Made by a program: the position numbers and the translations under genes
In this document: positions 1 through 5,183 of the stretch, piece by piece
Position numbering within the stretch: position 1 is the stretch's first letter
How the letters are laid out: every line of letters starts with the position of its first letter
Notes under the pieces: model-generated
Databases searched by the model: none
Told to the model about the DNA's origin: nothing
Seen by the model: only the letters and a program-made list of their open reading frames with translations
Assembly: GCA_023417165.1 (NCBI GenBank)
Contig: JAEZGD010000030.1
Location: 1-5,183 of the forward strand
Length of the DNA: 5,183 nt
Reading direction: 5' to 3'
Source: Planctomycetota bacterium
GTDB lineage: Bacteria > Planctomycetota > Planctomycetia > Pirellulales > Pirellulaceae

Positions 1-2317
1 GGCTGTGCTGGGTCGATTTGCTTTCCGGCACTGGGGCCGGCTTCGTTTCCGGCGTGACAGGCGTCACCGGCTTGGTCTCTGGCGCGGGACGCGGTGACAG
101 TGGCGGCAGATTCCGCAGAAGGTTTTCGATCCGCTCGTCAATGTCGGCATTGGGATCTGTAGAGGCAGGCGTTGTCGCTTCGCCTTCCTCGCGCGGCACC
201 TTAATCTCGCGCGGGCGAGCGCCGCCGTTATCGGCCGAGGGACGATGCACGCGAATCCGATTGCGGCTGCCGATGCTCGGCCAGACCTGCTCCATCTGCG
301 ACAGCACATTGGTAGCCGCGCCGCCGGTAATGGCGATGGTACGCAAATGTCCCTTATCTTCGCTCGCGAGTTCAGTGCCGCTGCCATCTTCGCCCCACTT
401 ACTCAGCAGGTCGCGAATCTGTGCGATCTGATCGCCAGTGCCATAGATGGTCAGTTGGCGCGACAGTGAATCGGCCTCGACCTTCGGAGCATTGGCATTG
501 CCACCTTCGCCAGCGTTGAACACCTTGTTGATCAACAGCACTGCTTGCTGCGGATCGACGCGGCGCAGCACGACGACTTCAAATTGGTTCTTGTCCTTTT
601 GCATCTGCGCCAGCGTGGCGCGGATCGTCAGGTGTTCGCTAGGCCGCGCCAGTGCAATCAGTGCGCTGGTCTTAGGATCGATCGTCAGACGCACATCGGG
701 CAAGTTTGCCAGCAACGTTTGCATCACCTGCAACGTAGTGGTTGGGTCGAGTCCGCCCAACTTATAGACCTCGAGCTGCGGCGTCTCCACAGGGCCGATG
801 GGGCCGCCTTCCAGGGGCAGCGACGGCTTGTCGATCAGCGTCACAATCTCTTTGATCTTGGTGATCTTTTCCGGCTTGCCACTCACAATCAGCCGCGAGG
901 CGAGCGAATCGGGCACGATTTTCAGCGCGCCATCCGGCGTCGCATTGCGATCCTCGGGCATGCCCATCAGCGGACGAATGCTAAGCATCGCATCATCGAC
1001 GGCCACGAACTGCAACGGGATCTCGGTCAGCGATTCGTCCCGCCCTGCATCGGGGTTTTCGACCCGGTCGATAATACCGCGAATCGTACGCAGCTTGCCG
1101 GCCGTTTCGGTCACATAGATCTGCCGCGCTTTGGGCAGCATCACGATCGAGCCCTGGGGGCCAATCAGCTTTTTGATTTCGGCTTCGGCGTCTTCCGGCG
1201 CGAACTTCTCGAGTTGAAAGACCACGCCCACCAATTCGAAATCGCCAAACTTATCGAGCTCTTTGAGTTCGACCGGCGTCACCAGGCTGGCGGGAGGCGC
1301 GCCGTCCTCCAGATTAACGACCATCAACATACGGCCGCGACGCACCAGGGTATACCCCTTGGTCAGCAGCACGCTATTCAGAATGTCAATCGCTTCGCCC
1401 GGCGTGTAAGCCTTGGTATCGGTATAGTTCAACGTGCCATCGGGCAGTGTCGTGAATTGCAGCGACAAGTCCGCCTGCTGGGCGAACCAGTCCAAGGTTT
1501 CTTTCCAAGGTGCAAAACGCAGGTTAAACGTGATCTTGCCGTCAGGAGACACCTTTGTGCGCGCCAGCGGCAATTCGGCCATTGGCCTCTCAACAGGAGC
1601 CGTAGGCGGCGCACCGCGGCCGGGGAAGCCGGGACCGCCGGGGGCGCGAGGATCGGTTCCCATCGGCGGCGCTCGTTCGGCCGTCGCAGGTCCCGGTGCT
1701 CCGGGTACTGCTGACGGAGCACCCGGCGCAGGAGCCGCTTCGCCTGGCTTCAAACCGGCCATGGCGTCCCATTTAATCTTCTGGGCAGGCGTCAAAATGC
1801 CAGCCAGCTTTCGATCGTAATAGGACATGGCGGTCGAGCGCTTGCTTTCGCCACCTTCGGCAATTTGCTGATCGCGTTCTTGAATTAGCTCGGTGACTTT
1901 TTCCTTTTGCTCGTCCGTCAGGTTCAGCGCCGTCGCGACGGCGGCATCGGCTAGCGACGCCATGCCAGCGCGCGAGAGCCGAATCTGATCGAGTTGCTTC
2001 TTCTGCGCATCGCTTAGTAGCGCGAGACCTTGCTTTTCCGATTCCTCCACAAACGGAGCCAGCTTTTTAGTCTGCTCTTCTGGCGGAAGCGACTTAATCT
2101 CCTGCAGCAGTTCGAGCGCAGCCTGTTCGCGTTCGGCGATCAGGTCTTGTAGCTTGGCACGAACGTCGTCGGCCAGGCCCAACTGCTCCGAGACATCCTT
2201 CTCGACCGCAATGGCCAGTTTGCCGAAAAACGTGGGATCGGCACCCCAAACCAAACTGGGTGCAGCCACAAAGGCCACCAACAGGGGGAGCAACAGGCGA
2301 GTAACGGCTTTGGCCAT
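1..2317 (-). CDS. Exported multi-repeat secretin N-terminal-domain protein (3' end beyond window)
   Basis: The frame is open from ATG at 2317 to the left edge: 772 codons with no stop, so the C-terminus is missing. The start is supported by AAGGA eight bases upstream and by a signal peptide at residues 1-26 (basic start, LLLPLLVAFVAA core, likely cleavage after VWGA). Residues 46-186 are charged helices with four LTxxQ-like motifs (LADDVRAKLQ, LSDAQKKQL, LTDEQKEKV, LTPAQKIKW), resembling CpxP/Spy-type periplasmic proteins. Residues 190-245 are a Pro/Gly/Ala linker. Residues 258-336 look like an STN/N0 domain (FAPWKETLDWFAQQ, YTPGEAIDILN). Beta-alpha-beta-beta secretin-N modules follow at about 346-418, 430-497, 513-572 and 578-641, with a fifth at 657-691. 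Residues 700-772 are acidic then Pro/Thr-rich, with repeated ETKP. Known secretin N modules form periplasmic rings; no secretin barrel is visible here, so channel formation is unproven. A structural or scaffold role outside the inner membrane is inference. Confidence 0.88.
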   Translation of the reverse strand, partial: MAKAVTRLLLPLLVAFVAAPSLVWGADPTFFGKLAIAVEKDVSEQLGLADDVRAKLQDLIAEREQAALELLQEIKSLPPEEQTKKLAPFVEESEKQGLALLSDAQKKQLDQIRLSRAGMASLADAAVATALNLTDEQKEKVTELIQERDQQIAEGGESKRSTAMSYYDRKLAGILTPAQKIKWDAMAGLKPGEAAPAPGAPSAVPGAPGPATAERAPPMGTDPRAPGGPGFPGRGAPPTAPVERPMAELPLARTKVSPDGKITFNLRFAPWKETLDWFAQQADLSLQFTTLPDGTLNYTDTKAYTPGEAIDILNSVLLTKGYTLVRRGRMLMVVNLEDGAPPASLVTPVELKELDKFGDFELVGVVFQLEKFAPEDAEAEIKKLIGPQGSIVMLPKARQIYVTETAGKLRTIRGIIDRVENPDAGRDESLTEIPLQFVAVDDAMLSIRPLMGMPEDRNATPDGALKIVPDSLASRLIVSGKPEKITKIKEIVTLIDKPSLPLEGGPIGPVETPQLEVYKLGGLDPTTTLQVMQTLLANLPDVRLTIDPKTSALIALARPSEHLTIRATLAQMQKDKNQFEVVVLRRVDPQQAVLLINKVFNAGEGGNANAPKVEADSLSRQLTIYGTGDQIAQIRDLLSKWGEDGSGTELASEDKGHLRTIAITGGAATNVLSQMEQVWPSIGSRNRIRVHRPSADNGGARPREIKVPREEGEATTPASTDPNADIDERIENLLRNLPPLSPRPAPETKPVTPVTPETKPAPVPESKSTQHS

Positions 2318-2325
2318 GCGTTCGA

Positions 2326-2330
2326 TCCTT
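2326..2330 (-). promoter_or_regulatory. Shine-Dalgarno site of the secretin-N gene
   Basis: On the minus strand AAGGA lies eight bases before the ATG at 2317. This spacing is good and supports that start codon. It is immediately preceded by a GC-rich hairpin. Confidence 0.65.
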
Positions 2331-2346
2331 AGCGCGCCAGCGCGCT
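2331..2346 (-). promoter_or_regulatory. GC-rich hairpin abutting the ribosome binding site
   Basis: AGCGCG and CGCGCT form a perfect six-base inverted repeat around a four-base loop (CTGG on the minus strand). The stem ends at the base before the AAGGA site of the secretin-N gene, so in the mRNA leader it would sit directly against the ribosome footprint. It could affect translation initiation or mRNA stability. The inverted repeat is seen directly; the function is inference, and GC-rich DNA yields such stems by chance fairly often. Confidence 0.35.
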
Positions 2347-2481
2347 CGGCAATACGTGTAAGCGTAAACCTTGATGATAGTTAAGACGCTGCAATTGGAC
2401 GAGTAGAATCTGCTTACGGGGTCGTAATTATGCCCTAAGTGCGGACCTCGGGCTTCTTCTTTAACCCCTGAGCTCATTAAA

Positions 2482-2510
2482 GGTTGCGATAGCAACCCGC
2501 AAACTTGCGG
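2482..2510. promoter_or_regulatory. Two back-to-back perfect hairpins in the intergenic region
   Basis: GGTTGC-GATA-GCAACC (2482-2497) has a six-base stem and four-base loop. It is followed directly by CCGCA-AACT-TGCGG (2498-2510 plus the shared C at 2497), with a five-base stem and four-base loop. The two inverted repeats touch. On the minus strand the first hairpin is followed by CTTTAATG, a very weak terminator-like tail, so an attenuator or the end of a short leader RNA for the secretin-N gene is possible. A protein-binding site or a small structured RNA are alternatives. Both stems are seen in the sequence; no function can be assigned. Confidence 0.4.
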
Positions 2511-2571
2511 CACTGCATTCCCAAAGCTAGCGGATTCATTACGCAAACTCTTATCAATACATAGCTTATGA

Positions 2572-2587
2572 CGCGCCTCCGCGCCTC
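2572..2587 (+). repeat. Perfect 8-bp tandem duplication
   Basis: CGCGCCTC occurs twice in immediate succession (2572-2579 and 2580-2587), about 90 bases before the metalloprotease-like start codon. This could be a duplicated operator half-site or a simple slippage duplication. The GAGGCG at 2626-2631 is complementary to the last six bases of either copy. Confidence 0.5.
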
Positions 2588-2631
2588 AAAAACAACCATT
2601 TTAGGTGGTTCGCAATAAGTCAAACGAGGCG
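2582..2631 (+). promoter_or_regulatory. Possible nested stem-loop in the leader of the metalloprotease-like gene
   Basis: An outer six-base stem can form between CGCCTC (2582-2587) and GAGGCG (2626-2631). It encloses a smaller stem, AACCA (2594-2598) with TGGTT (2606-2610), around a seven-base loop. Together they could form a structured 5' leader ending 46 bases before the ATG at 2678. The pairing is seen directly, but stability, transcription and function are not shown. The alternative copy at 2574-2579 could pair with the same GAGGCG, which would give two competing registers. Confidence 0.25.
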
Positions 2632-2677
2632 GTACGATAGCTAAGGCGACCTTATCTCTCCTCTTTCATGACTGGGT

Positions 2678-4120
2678 ATGCGGTTGACTGCCTCGCAATT
2701 CCAGCCACCCTTTCAAGGGAACCGCCTCTTCGCCCGCCGGGCGTTCGTGGGCGGGTCGCTCTTGGCGCTGTCGGCGGCTTCTCTCGCCCGCGGAGAAAGC
2801 TCGACGATCGATCCGCGCGAGTTCGGCTTAGAGATCCCGGCGGGGCCCGTTTCTGCTGGAGAAGGCCGCCGCGTGACGACCACCGATGCCGAGGGCAATT
2901 CCGTCGTCGCGAAACTGCATGTCGACGTCGGCGAGCACCGCCTAGTGATGCTTCCGGACGGCCAATTGGTGACGCGCACCAATGCCGAAGCGCCGCTGAC
3001 CGAGCGTCCCTTCGTTGCCATCGAAAAAGAAGAACTGACCAAGCGTCTGCAAACCGGCAAGCTCGAAAACTTCAAAACCAAAGAGTCGCGCCGCTACCTC
3101 TACCTGTACAACACGAGCGAAAACTTCGCGCTCGTCACCAGCCGCATTCTCGAATCGATGTTCCCAGGCATCGCTTCCTACTACGAAAATTTGCGTCTGG
3201 GCGCAAAGACAGTTGACGTGCCGCTGGTGGTGCTGATGTTTCGCACCGAGCAAGAATTTCAAGACTATCGTCGCATGCCGCCCGGCGTGGTCGCGTATTA
3301 CAACGTGCTGACCAATCACGTGGTCATGTACGAAGAATCGAAGCTCTTTCGGATCAAGCCCGAACTGGGCATTCAGCAATCGCTCTCGACCATCGCCCAC
3401 GAAGGCGTCCATCAAATCCTGCACAACATTGGCGTGCAGCAGCGTCTGAGCGTGTGGCCGCTGTGGCTCTCCGAAGGCCTGGCCGAATACTTCGCTCCGA
3501 CCACGCTCGGCAAACGCCTGCAATGGAAAGGCGCAGGGCAAGTCAATGACTTGCGCATGTACGAACTGGAGAACTACCTGAAGGCGCGCTCGAGCAGCAC
3601 GCCCTCTGGCCAGATGATTCAGCACACGGTCGGCGCCGCGCGATTGACTTCCACCGGCTATGCCTCGGCCTGGGCGCTGACGACCTATCTCGCCAAGCTA
3701 GAGCGCGCGAAGTTCAATCGCTATGTGGCGGAAGTTAGCCAGCTTGGCCCACTGGAAGGCGATCGCAACACCGTTGGACGTGGACTCATCGCCGAGAACA
3801 TTGCGAACTTCAAGAAGTCTTTCGGCGATGACACTGCCGCTCTCGAAAAGAAGTTGGTCGCGTACTTGAAGCGGCTGCCGTACGACGATCCGTTCGCCGA
3901 ATGGCCTCATTACGCCGCGTTCGTCACGTACACGCTTGATGGCAAGCCCAAGCGCGAGGCGAACATCTTCCACGTCGCCGAAATGGCTGATAAATGGCAG
4001 CGCGAAACGCTCGCTAACTTGCCGGCTGGTGCGCGCGATGGTGCCGATGCGGCGCTGCGTGAGTATCCCAATCGTCCCTTCGCCGAGCGCGCCGCCACCG
4101 AGTTCCTGCGCGGGCGATAG
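2678..4120 (+). CDS. Exported DUF1570-type gluzincin metalloprotease-like protein
   Basis: A complete 480-residue protein. An in-frame TGA at 2669-2671 precedes the ATG at 2678, making this the first usable ATG; no clear Shine-Dalgarno site is present. Residues 19-37 form a Tat-like signal: a twin arginine (R20 R21) in ARRAFVG, then a hydrophobic stretch ending near A37, which suggests folded export. Residues 63-135 are a planctomycete-type N-terminal region with an LPDGQLVTR segment and a PFVAIEKEELTKRL segment. Residues 139-220 match my recollection of the DUF1570 fold, with YLYLYNTSENFA, VPLVVLMF and VAYYNVLTNHVVMYE. Zinc-site residues are present: H241-E242-x-x-H245 (AHEGVHQIL), and E266 in WLSEGLAEYF, a gluzincin pattern with E242 as general base. 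The substrate is unknown; hydrolysis of envelope or extracellular protein is inferred. Residues 400-480 show no recognised domain. The gene is divergent from the secretin-N gene. Confidence 0.9.
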   Translation: MRLTASQFQPPFQGNRLFARRAFVGGSLLALSAASLARGESSTIDPREFGLEIPAGPVSAGEGRRVTTTDAEGNSVVAKLHVDVGEHRLVMLPDGQLVTRTNAEAPLTERPFVAIEKEELTKRLQTGKLENFKTKESRRYLYLYNTSENFALVTSRILESMFPGIASYYENLRLGAKTVDVPLVVLMFRTEQEFQDYRRMPPGVVAYYNVLTNHVVMYEESKLFRIKPELGIQQSLSTIAHEGVHQILHNIGVQQRLSVWPLWLSEGLAEYFAPTTLGKRLQWKGAGQVNDLRMYELENYLKARSSSTPSGQMIQHTVGAARLTSTGYASAWALTTYLAKLERAKFNRYVAEVSQLGPLEGDRNTVGRGLIAENIANFKKSFGDDTAALEKKLVAYLKRLPYDDPFAEWPHYAAFVTYTLDGKPKREANIFHVAEMADKWQRETLANLPAGARDGADAALREYPNRPFAERAATEFLRGR

Positions 4121-4125
4121 TCTTC

Positions 4126-4145
4126 GTGATCTAGTTTAAGATCAC
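4126..4145. terminator. Symmetric hairpin between convergent genes, possible bidirectional terminator
   Basis: GTGATCT (4126-4132) and AGATCAC (4139-4145) form a perfect seven-base stem around a six-base loop. It fills most of the 24-bp gap between the metalloprotease-like stop at 4118-4120 and the convergent gene's stop, whose last base is at 4145. Position suits a shared 3' end. The stem has only three G-C pairs and neither strand has a T-run after it, so it is not a classic intrinsic terminator; it may act as a 3' stabiliser or with Rho. Confidence 0.4.
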
Positions 4146-4813
4146 TAACGCAAGGCGTTGAGCAAACGATCGACGTCGCGATGCACGTCGCCGGTGGCTG
4201 TCACGACCAGGCACATCAAGGGGCGATAATAGACGATCGTGTTGCGCCCGCCGTTGACTTCCCAACTGTCGGGAAAGAGCGTGCGCGTGATCAAATCGAC
4301 CAGTTCCTCGCCATTGTCGTCAATGGGCCCGCCGCCTGCTGCCGCGGCAGCTTCGACGAACGCAGCCGGACCGCCGAGCGAATAGTTGGCGAGCGAAACT
4401 TCCGCCGCCAAGCGCGCGGCCAGTGCATGTTGCTCCGCATCGGCGCTCGCTGTTAGCAAAGTCGCCTGGCGTTGATTGAGCGACGTGGGCGTTTGCGAGG
4501 GCCGCGCCGCTTTCTCCGCCCTGGCGATCTTAAGCAACAGCTCTTTGCGCACGCTGACCAATCGCCCGCGCGCACGAGCGCGATGCCCTTGCAGACCGGG
4601 ACTCGTGAGCAAGCGCGGATCGCGATCGAGTTCATTAAACAGAGCGACCAACGAATGGACCGCAGCAGCGCGCTCGGTCATGTTCTTCGCCTGCGATTCG
4701 CTGCGCAGCGCGGCCGTCAGTTCGTGATCGATATCGTGAAAGCGACGCGGTTCGCTCTCCGCTGGGTTTGCGCCGCAAAGAATCGCGCAGACGAGTACCA
4801 ATGAGGCAGACAT
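4145..4813 (-). CDS. Small exported protein with an STN/secretin-N-like C-terminus
   Basis: A 222-residue protein if started at the ATG at 4813, chosen because GAGGGAG lies seven bases upstream. An ATG at 4834 would add MARGSLA and give the signal peptide a basic residue, so it remains a real alternative. The N-terminus (SASLVLVCAILCGA) is a signal peptide with cleavage near residues 17-19; no lipobox is seen. Residues 27-160 are mainly charged or alanine-rich helix. Residues 170-222 carry ELVDLITRTLFPDSWE, then IVYYRPLMCLVVTATGDVH and DVDRLLNALR. This alpha-PDSW-beta-beta-alpha pattern is recurrent at the ends of planctomycete secretin-N/STN-like proteins, from my recollection. A periplasmic protein-interaction role is inferred; no enzyme motif is seen. 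Longer open frame up to 5110 overlaps the PAP2 gene and lacks a protein-like character, so I exclude it. Confidence 0.78.
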   Translation of the reverse strand: MSASLVLVCAILCGANPAESEPRRFHDIDHELTAALRSESQAKNMTERAAAVHSLVALFNELDRDPRLLTSPGLQGHRARARGRLVSVRKELLLKIARAEKAARPSQTPTSLNQRQATLLTASADAEQHALAARLAAEVSLANYSLGGPAAFVEAAAAAGGGPIDDNGEELVDLITRTLFPDSWEVNGGRNTIVYYRPLMCLVVTATGDVHRDVDRLLNALR

Positions 4814-4820
4814 GGCCAAG

Positions 4821-4827
4821 CTCCCTC
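4821..4827 (-). promoter_or_regulatory. Shine-Dalgarno site favouring the start at 4813
   Basis: GAGGGAG on the minus strand, seven bases before the ATG at 4813. It is stronger than the sequence before the ATG at 4834, where the G-rich run directly touches the codon. If translation began at 4834 this motif would encode Arg-Gly-Ser inside the signal peptide. Confidence 0.5.
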
Positions 4828-4923
4828 GCGCCATCCCCTGCCCAGCGCGACGAAGGTTCAATCTATCGGGCCGTGCGCCGCCCAGCAAGACAGACGGCCA
4901 GTGCGATTGGTCGAAACGAGACT

Positions 4924-5183
4924 TCAATGCATCGAAGCGGGAAACCACCGCCCCAGCAGTCGCGGATCGCAGCATATGCCCGCCACCAAGACGCCAACTG
5001 CTGCGCCAGCCAGCGTATCGCTGGGAAAGTGCGCGCCGCTTTGCACACGCTGGAGCATCGCCAGCATCGCGAGGCCGGCAAACAGCCAACGCCCTTGCGG
5101 ATACAACCACGCCAAGCCGACTGCGAGCCCGGCCGCCGTGGCGGAATGTCCCGAAGGAAAAGACTCGATGCCATGCCCTAGCG
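4924..5183 (-). CDS. PAP2-superfamily membrane phosphatase, C-terminal fragment
   Basis: The last 85 codons (reading in frame from 5181) and the TGA stop of a gene that enters from the right edge; the N-terminal half is outside. Two of the three PAP2 signature motifs are visible. ESFPSGHSATAAG contains PSGH with its catalytic-site histidine (fragment residue 12), and QRVQSGAHFPSD gives R-x5-H-x3-D (R45, H51, D55), the nucleophile-assisting motif. Three hydrophobic segments (about residues 13-27, 31-44 and 56-71) fit the usual membrane bundle. The family removes phosphate from lipid phosphates such as phosphatidic acid or undecaprenyl pyrophosphate; which substrate applies here cannot be told. 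Motif 3 normally begins SR; here it is QR, probably tolerated. It precedes the small exported protein on the same strand by about 110 bases, so co-transcription is possible. No clear terminator separates them. Confidence 0.88.
   Translation of the reverse strand, partial: LGHGIESFPSGHSATAAGLAVGLAWLYPQGRWLFAGLAMLAMLQRVQSGAHFPSDTLAGAAVGVLVAGICCDPRLLGRWFPASMH

Larger units (their letters stand above)
2318..2677. other. Divergent intergenic region between the secretin-N and metalloprotease-like genes
   Basis: This 360-bp stretch separates two divergently transcribed genes and must hold the control signals for at least their first transcripts. It is visibly richer in A and T than the flanking genes. 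I see several short inverted repeats, one 8-bp tandem duplication, and a pyrimidine-rich run (about 2651-2667) just before the plus-strand start. I could not find a convincing -35/-10 pair on either strand: CATAAT on the minus strand near 2430 and TACGAT on the plus strand at 2633-2638 lack good partners. A minus-strand reading frame crosses part of this region, but it continues out of frame into the secretin-N gene and shows no protein-like features, so I do not call it a gene. Confidence 0.75.

Noticed and set aside
545..1714. A 389-codon open frame on the plus strand
   Set aside because: It lies fully antisense to the secretin-N gene. Its translation is rich in Arg, His and Gln without domains or hydrophobic pattern, whereas the minus-strand frame gives clear repeated domains. 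It reflects codon bias in GC-rich DNA.
1583..1750. GC-rich repetitive stretch as a DNA repeat or mobile element
   Set aside because: It encodes the Pro/Gly/Ala linker of the secretin-N protein; the repetition is at the protein level and no DNA unit repeats exactly.
2094..2546. A 150-codon minus-strand open frame crossing the intergenic region
   Set aside because: It overlaps the start of the secretin-N gene in another frame and has no signal peptide, domain or ribosome binding site.
2668..3216. A 182-codon plus-strand frame starting ten bases before the metalloprotease-like gene
   Set aside because: It is out of frame with the zinc-site protein, and its product is an Arg/Pro-rich composition typical of a shadow frame.
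2942..3625. A 227-codon minus-strand frame within the metalloprotease-like gene
   Set aside because: It is antisense to a well-supported gene with intact motifs and has no recognisable features of its own.
4869..4899. GGCCGT/ACGGCC inverted repeat between the PAP2 gene and the small exported protein, as a terminator
   Set aside because: The six-base stem has a 19-base loop and no T-run on the minus strand, so it is weak and likely chance in GC-rich DNA.
4814..5110. N-terminal extension of the small exported protein up to 5110
   Set aside because: It would overlap the PAP2 gene, place the signal peptide about 100 residues inside the protein, and consists of Arg/Gly-rich shadow sequence.
1..5183. 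CRISPR array, insertion sequence, tRNA or phage signal
   Set aside because: No regularly spaced repeats, transposase-like frame, terminal inverted repeats, cloverleaf or phage gene was seen on either strand.

Overview
The window most resembles a chromosomal segment of a GC-rich planctomycete, probably of the Pirellulales type. This is inferred from protein character, not from a marker gene. The evidence is an exported protein with a series of secretin-N-type modules, an exported HExxH protein of the DUF1570 kind that is common in planctomycetes, and a small exported protein ending in a PDSW-containing motif often seen in planctomycete secretin-N-like proteins. Coding DNA is dense and GC-rich, so long spurious reading frames run antisense to the real genes. 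There are no tRNAs, rRNAs, insertion sequences, CRISPR arrays or phage genes.

Layout. Positions 1-2317 (minus) hold the first 772 codons of a large exported secretin-N-domain protein that runs off the left edge. Positions 2318-2677 are a 360-bp divergent intergenic region with several short inverted repeats and an 8-bp tandem duplication. Positions 2678-4120 (plus) encode a complete 480-residue predicted exported zinc metalloprotease-like protein with a Tat-like signal. A 24-bp convergent gap holds a symmetric hairpin that touches the next gene's stop codon. Positions 4145-4813 (minus) encode a 222-residue exported protein with a helical middle and an STN/secretin-N-like C-terminus. Positions 4924-5183 (minus) are the C-terminal 85 codons of a PAP2-family membrane phosphatase that enters from the right edge.

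How the genes may relate. All four products are predicted to be exported or in the membrane, so the segment concerns the cell envelope. The divergent pair (secretin-N protein and protease-like protein) shares one control region and could be co-regulated. The two minus-strand genes at the right lie head to tail with a gap of about 110 bp and may be co-transcribed. Two of the four proteins carry secretin-N-type modules, but no secretin barrel, secretion ATPase or pilus gene is visible. A dedicated secretion system is therefore not demonstrated. The most unusual item is the architecture of the left-hand protein: CpxP/Spy-like LTxxQ helical motifs, a proline/glycine-rich linker, an STN-like domain, then at least four and probably five secretin-N repeats.
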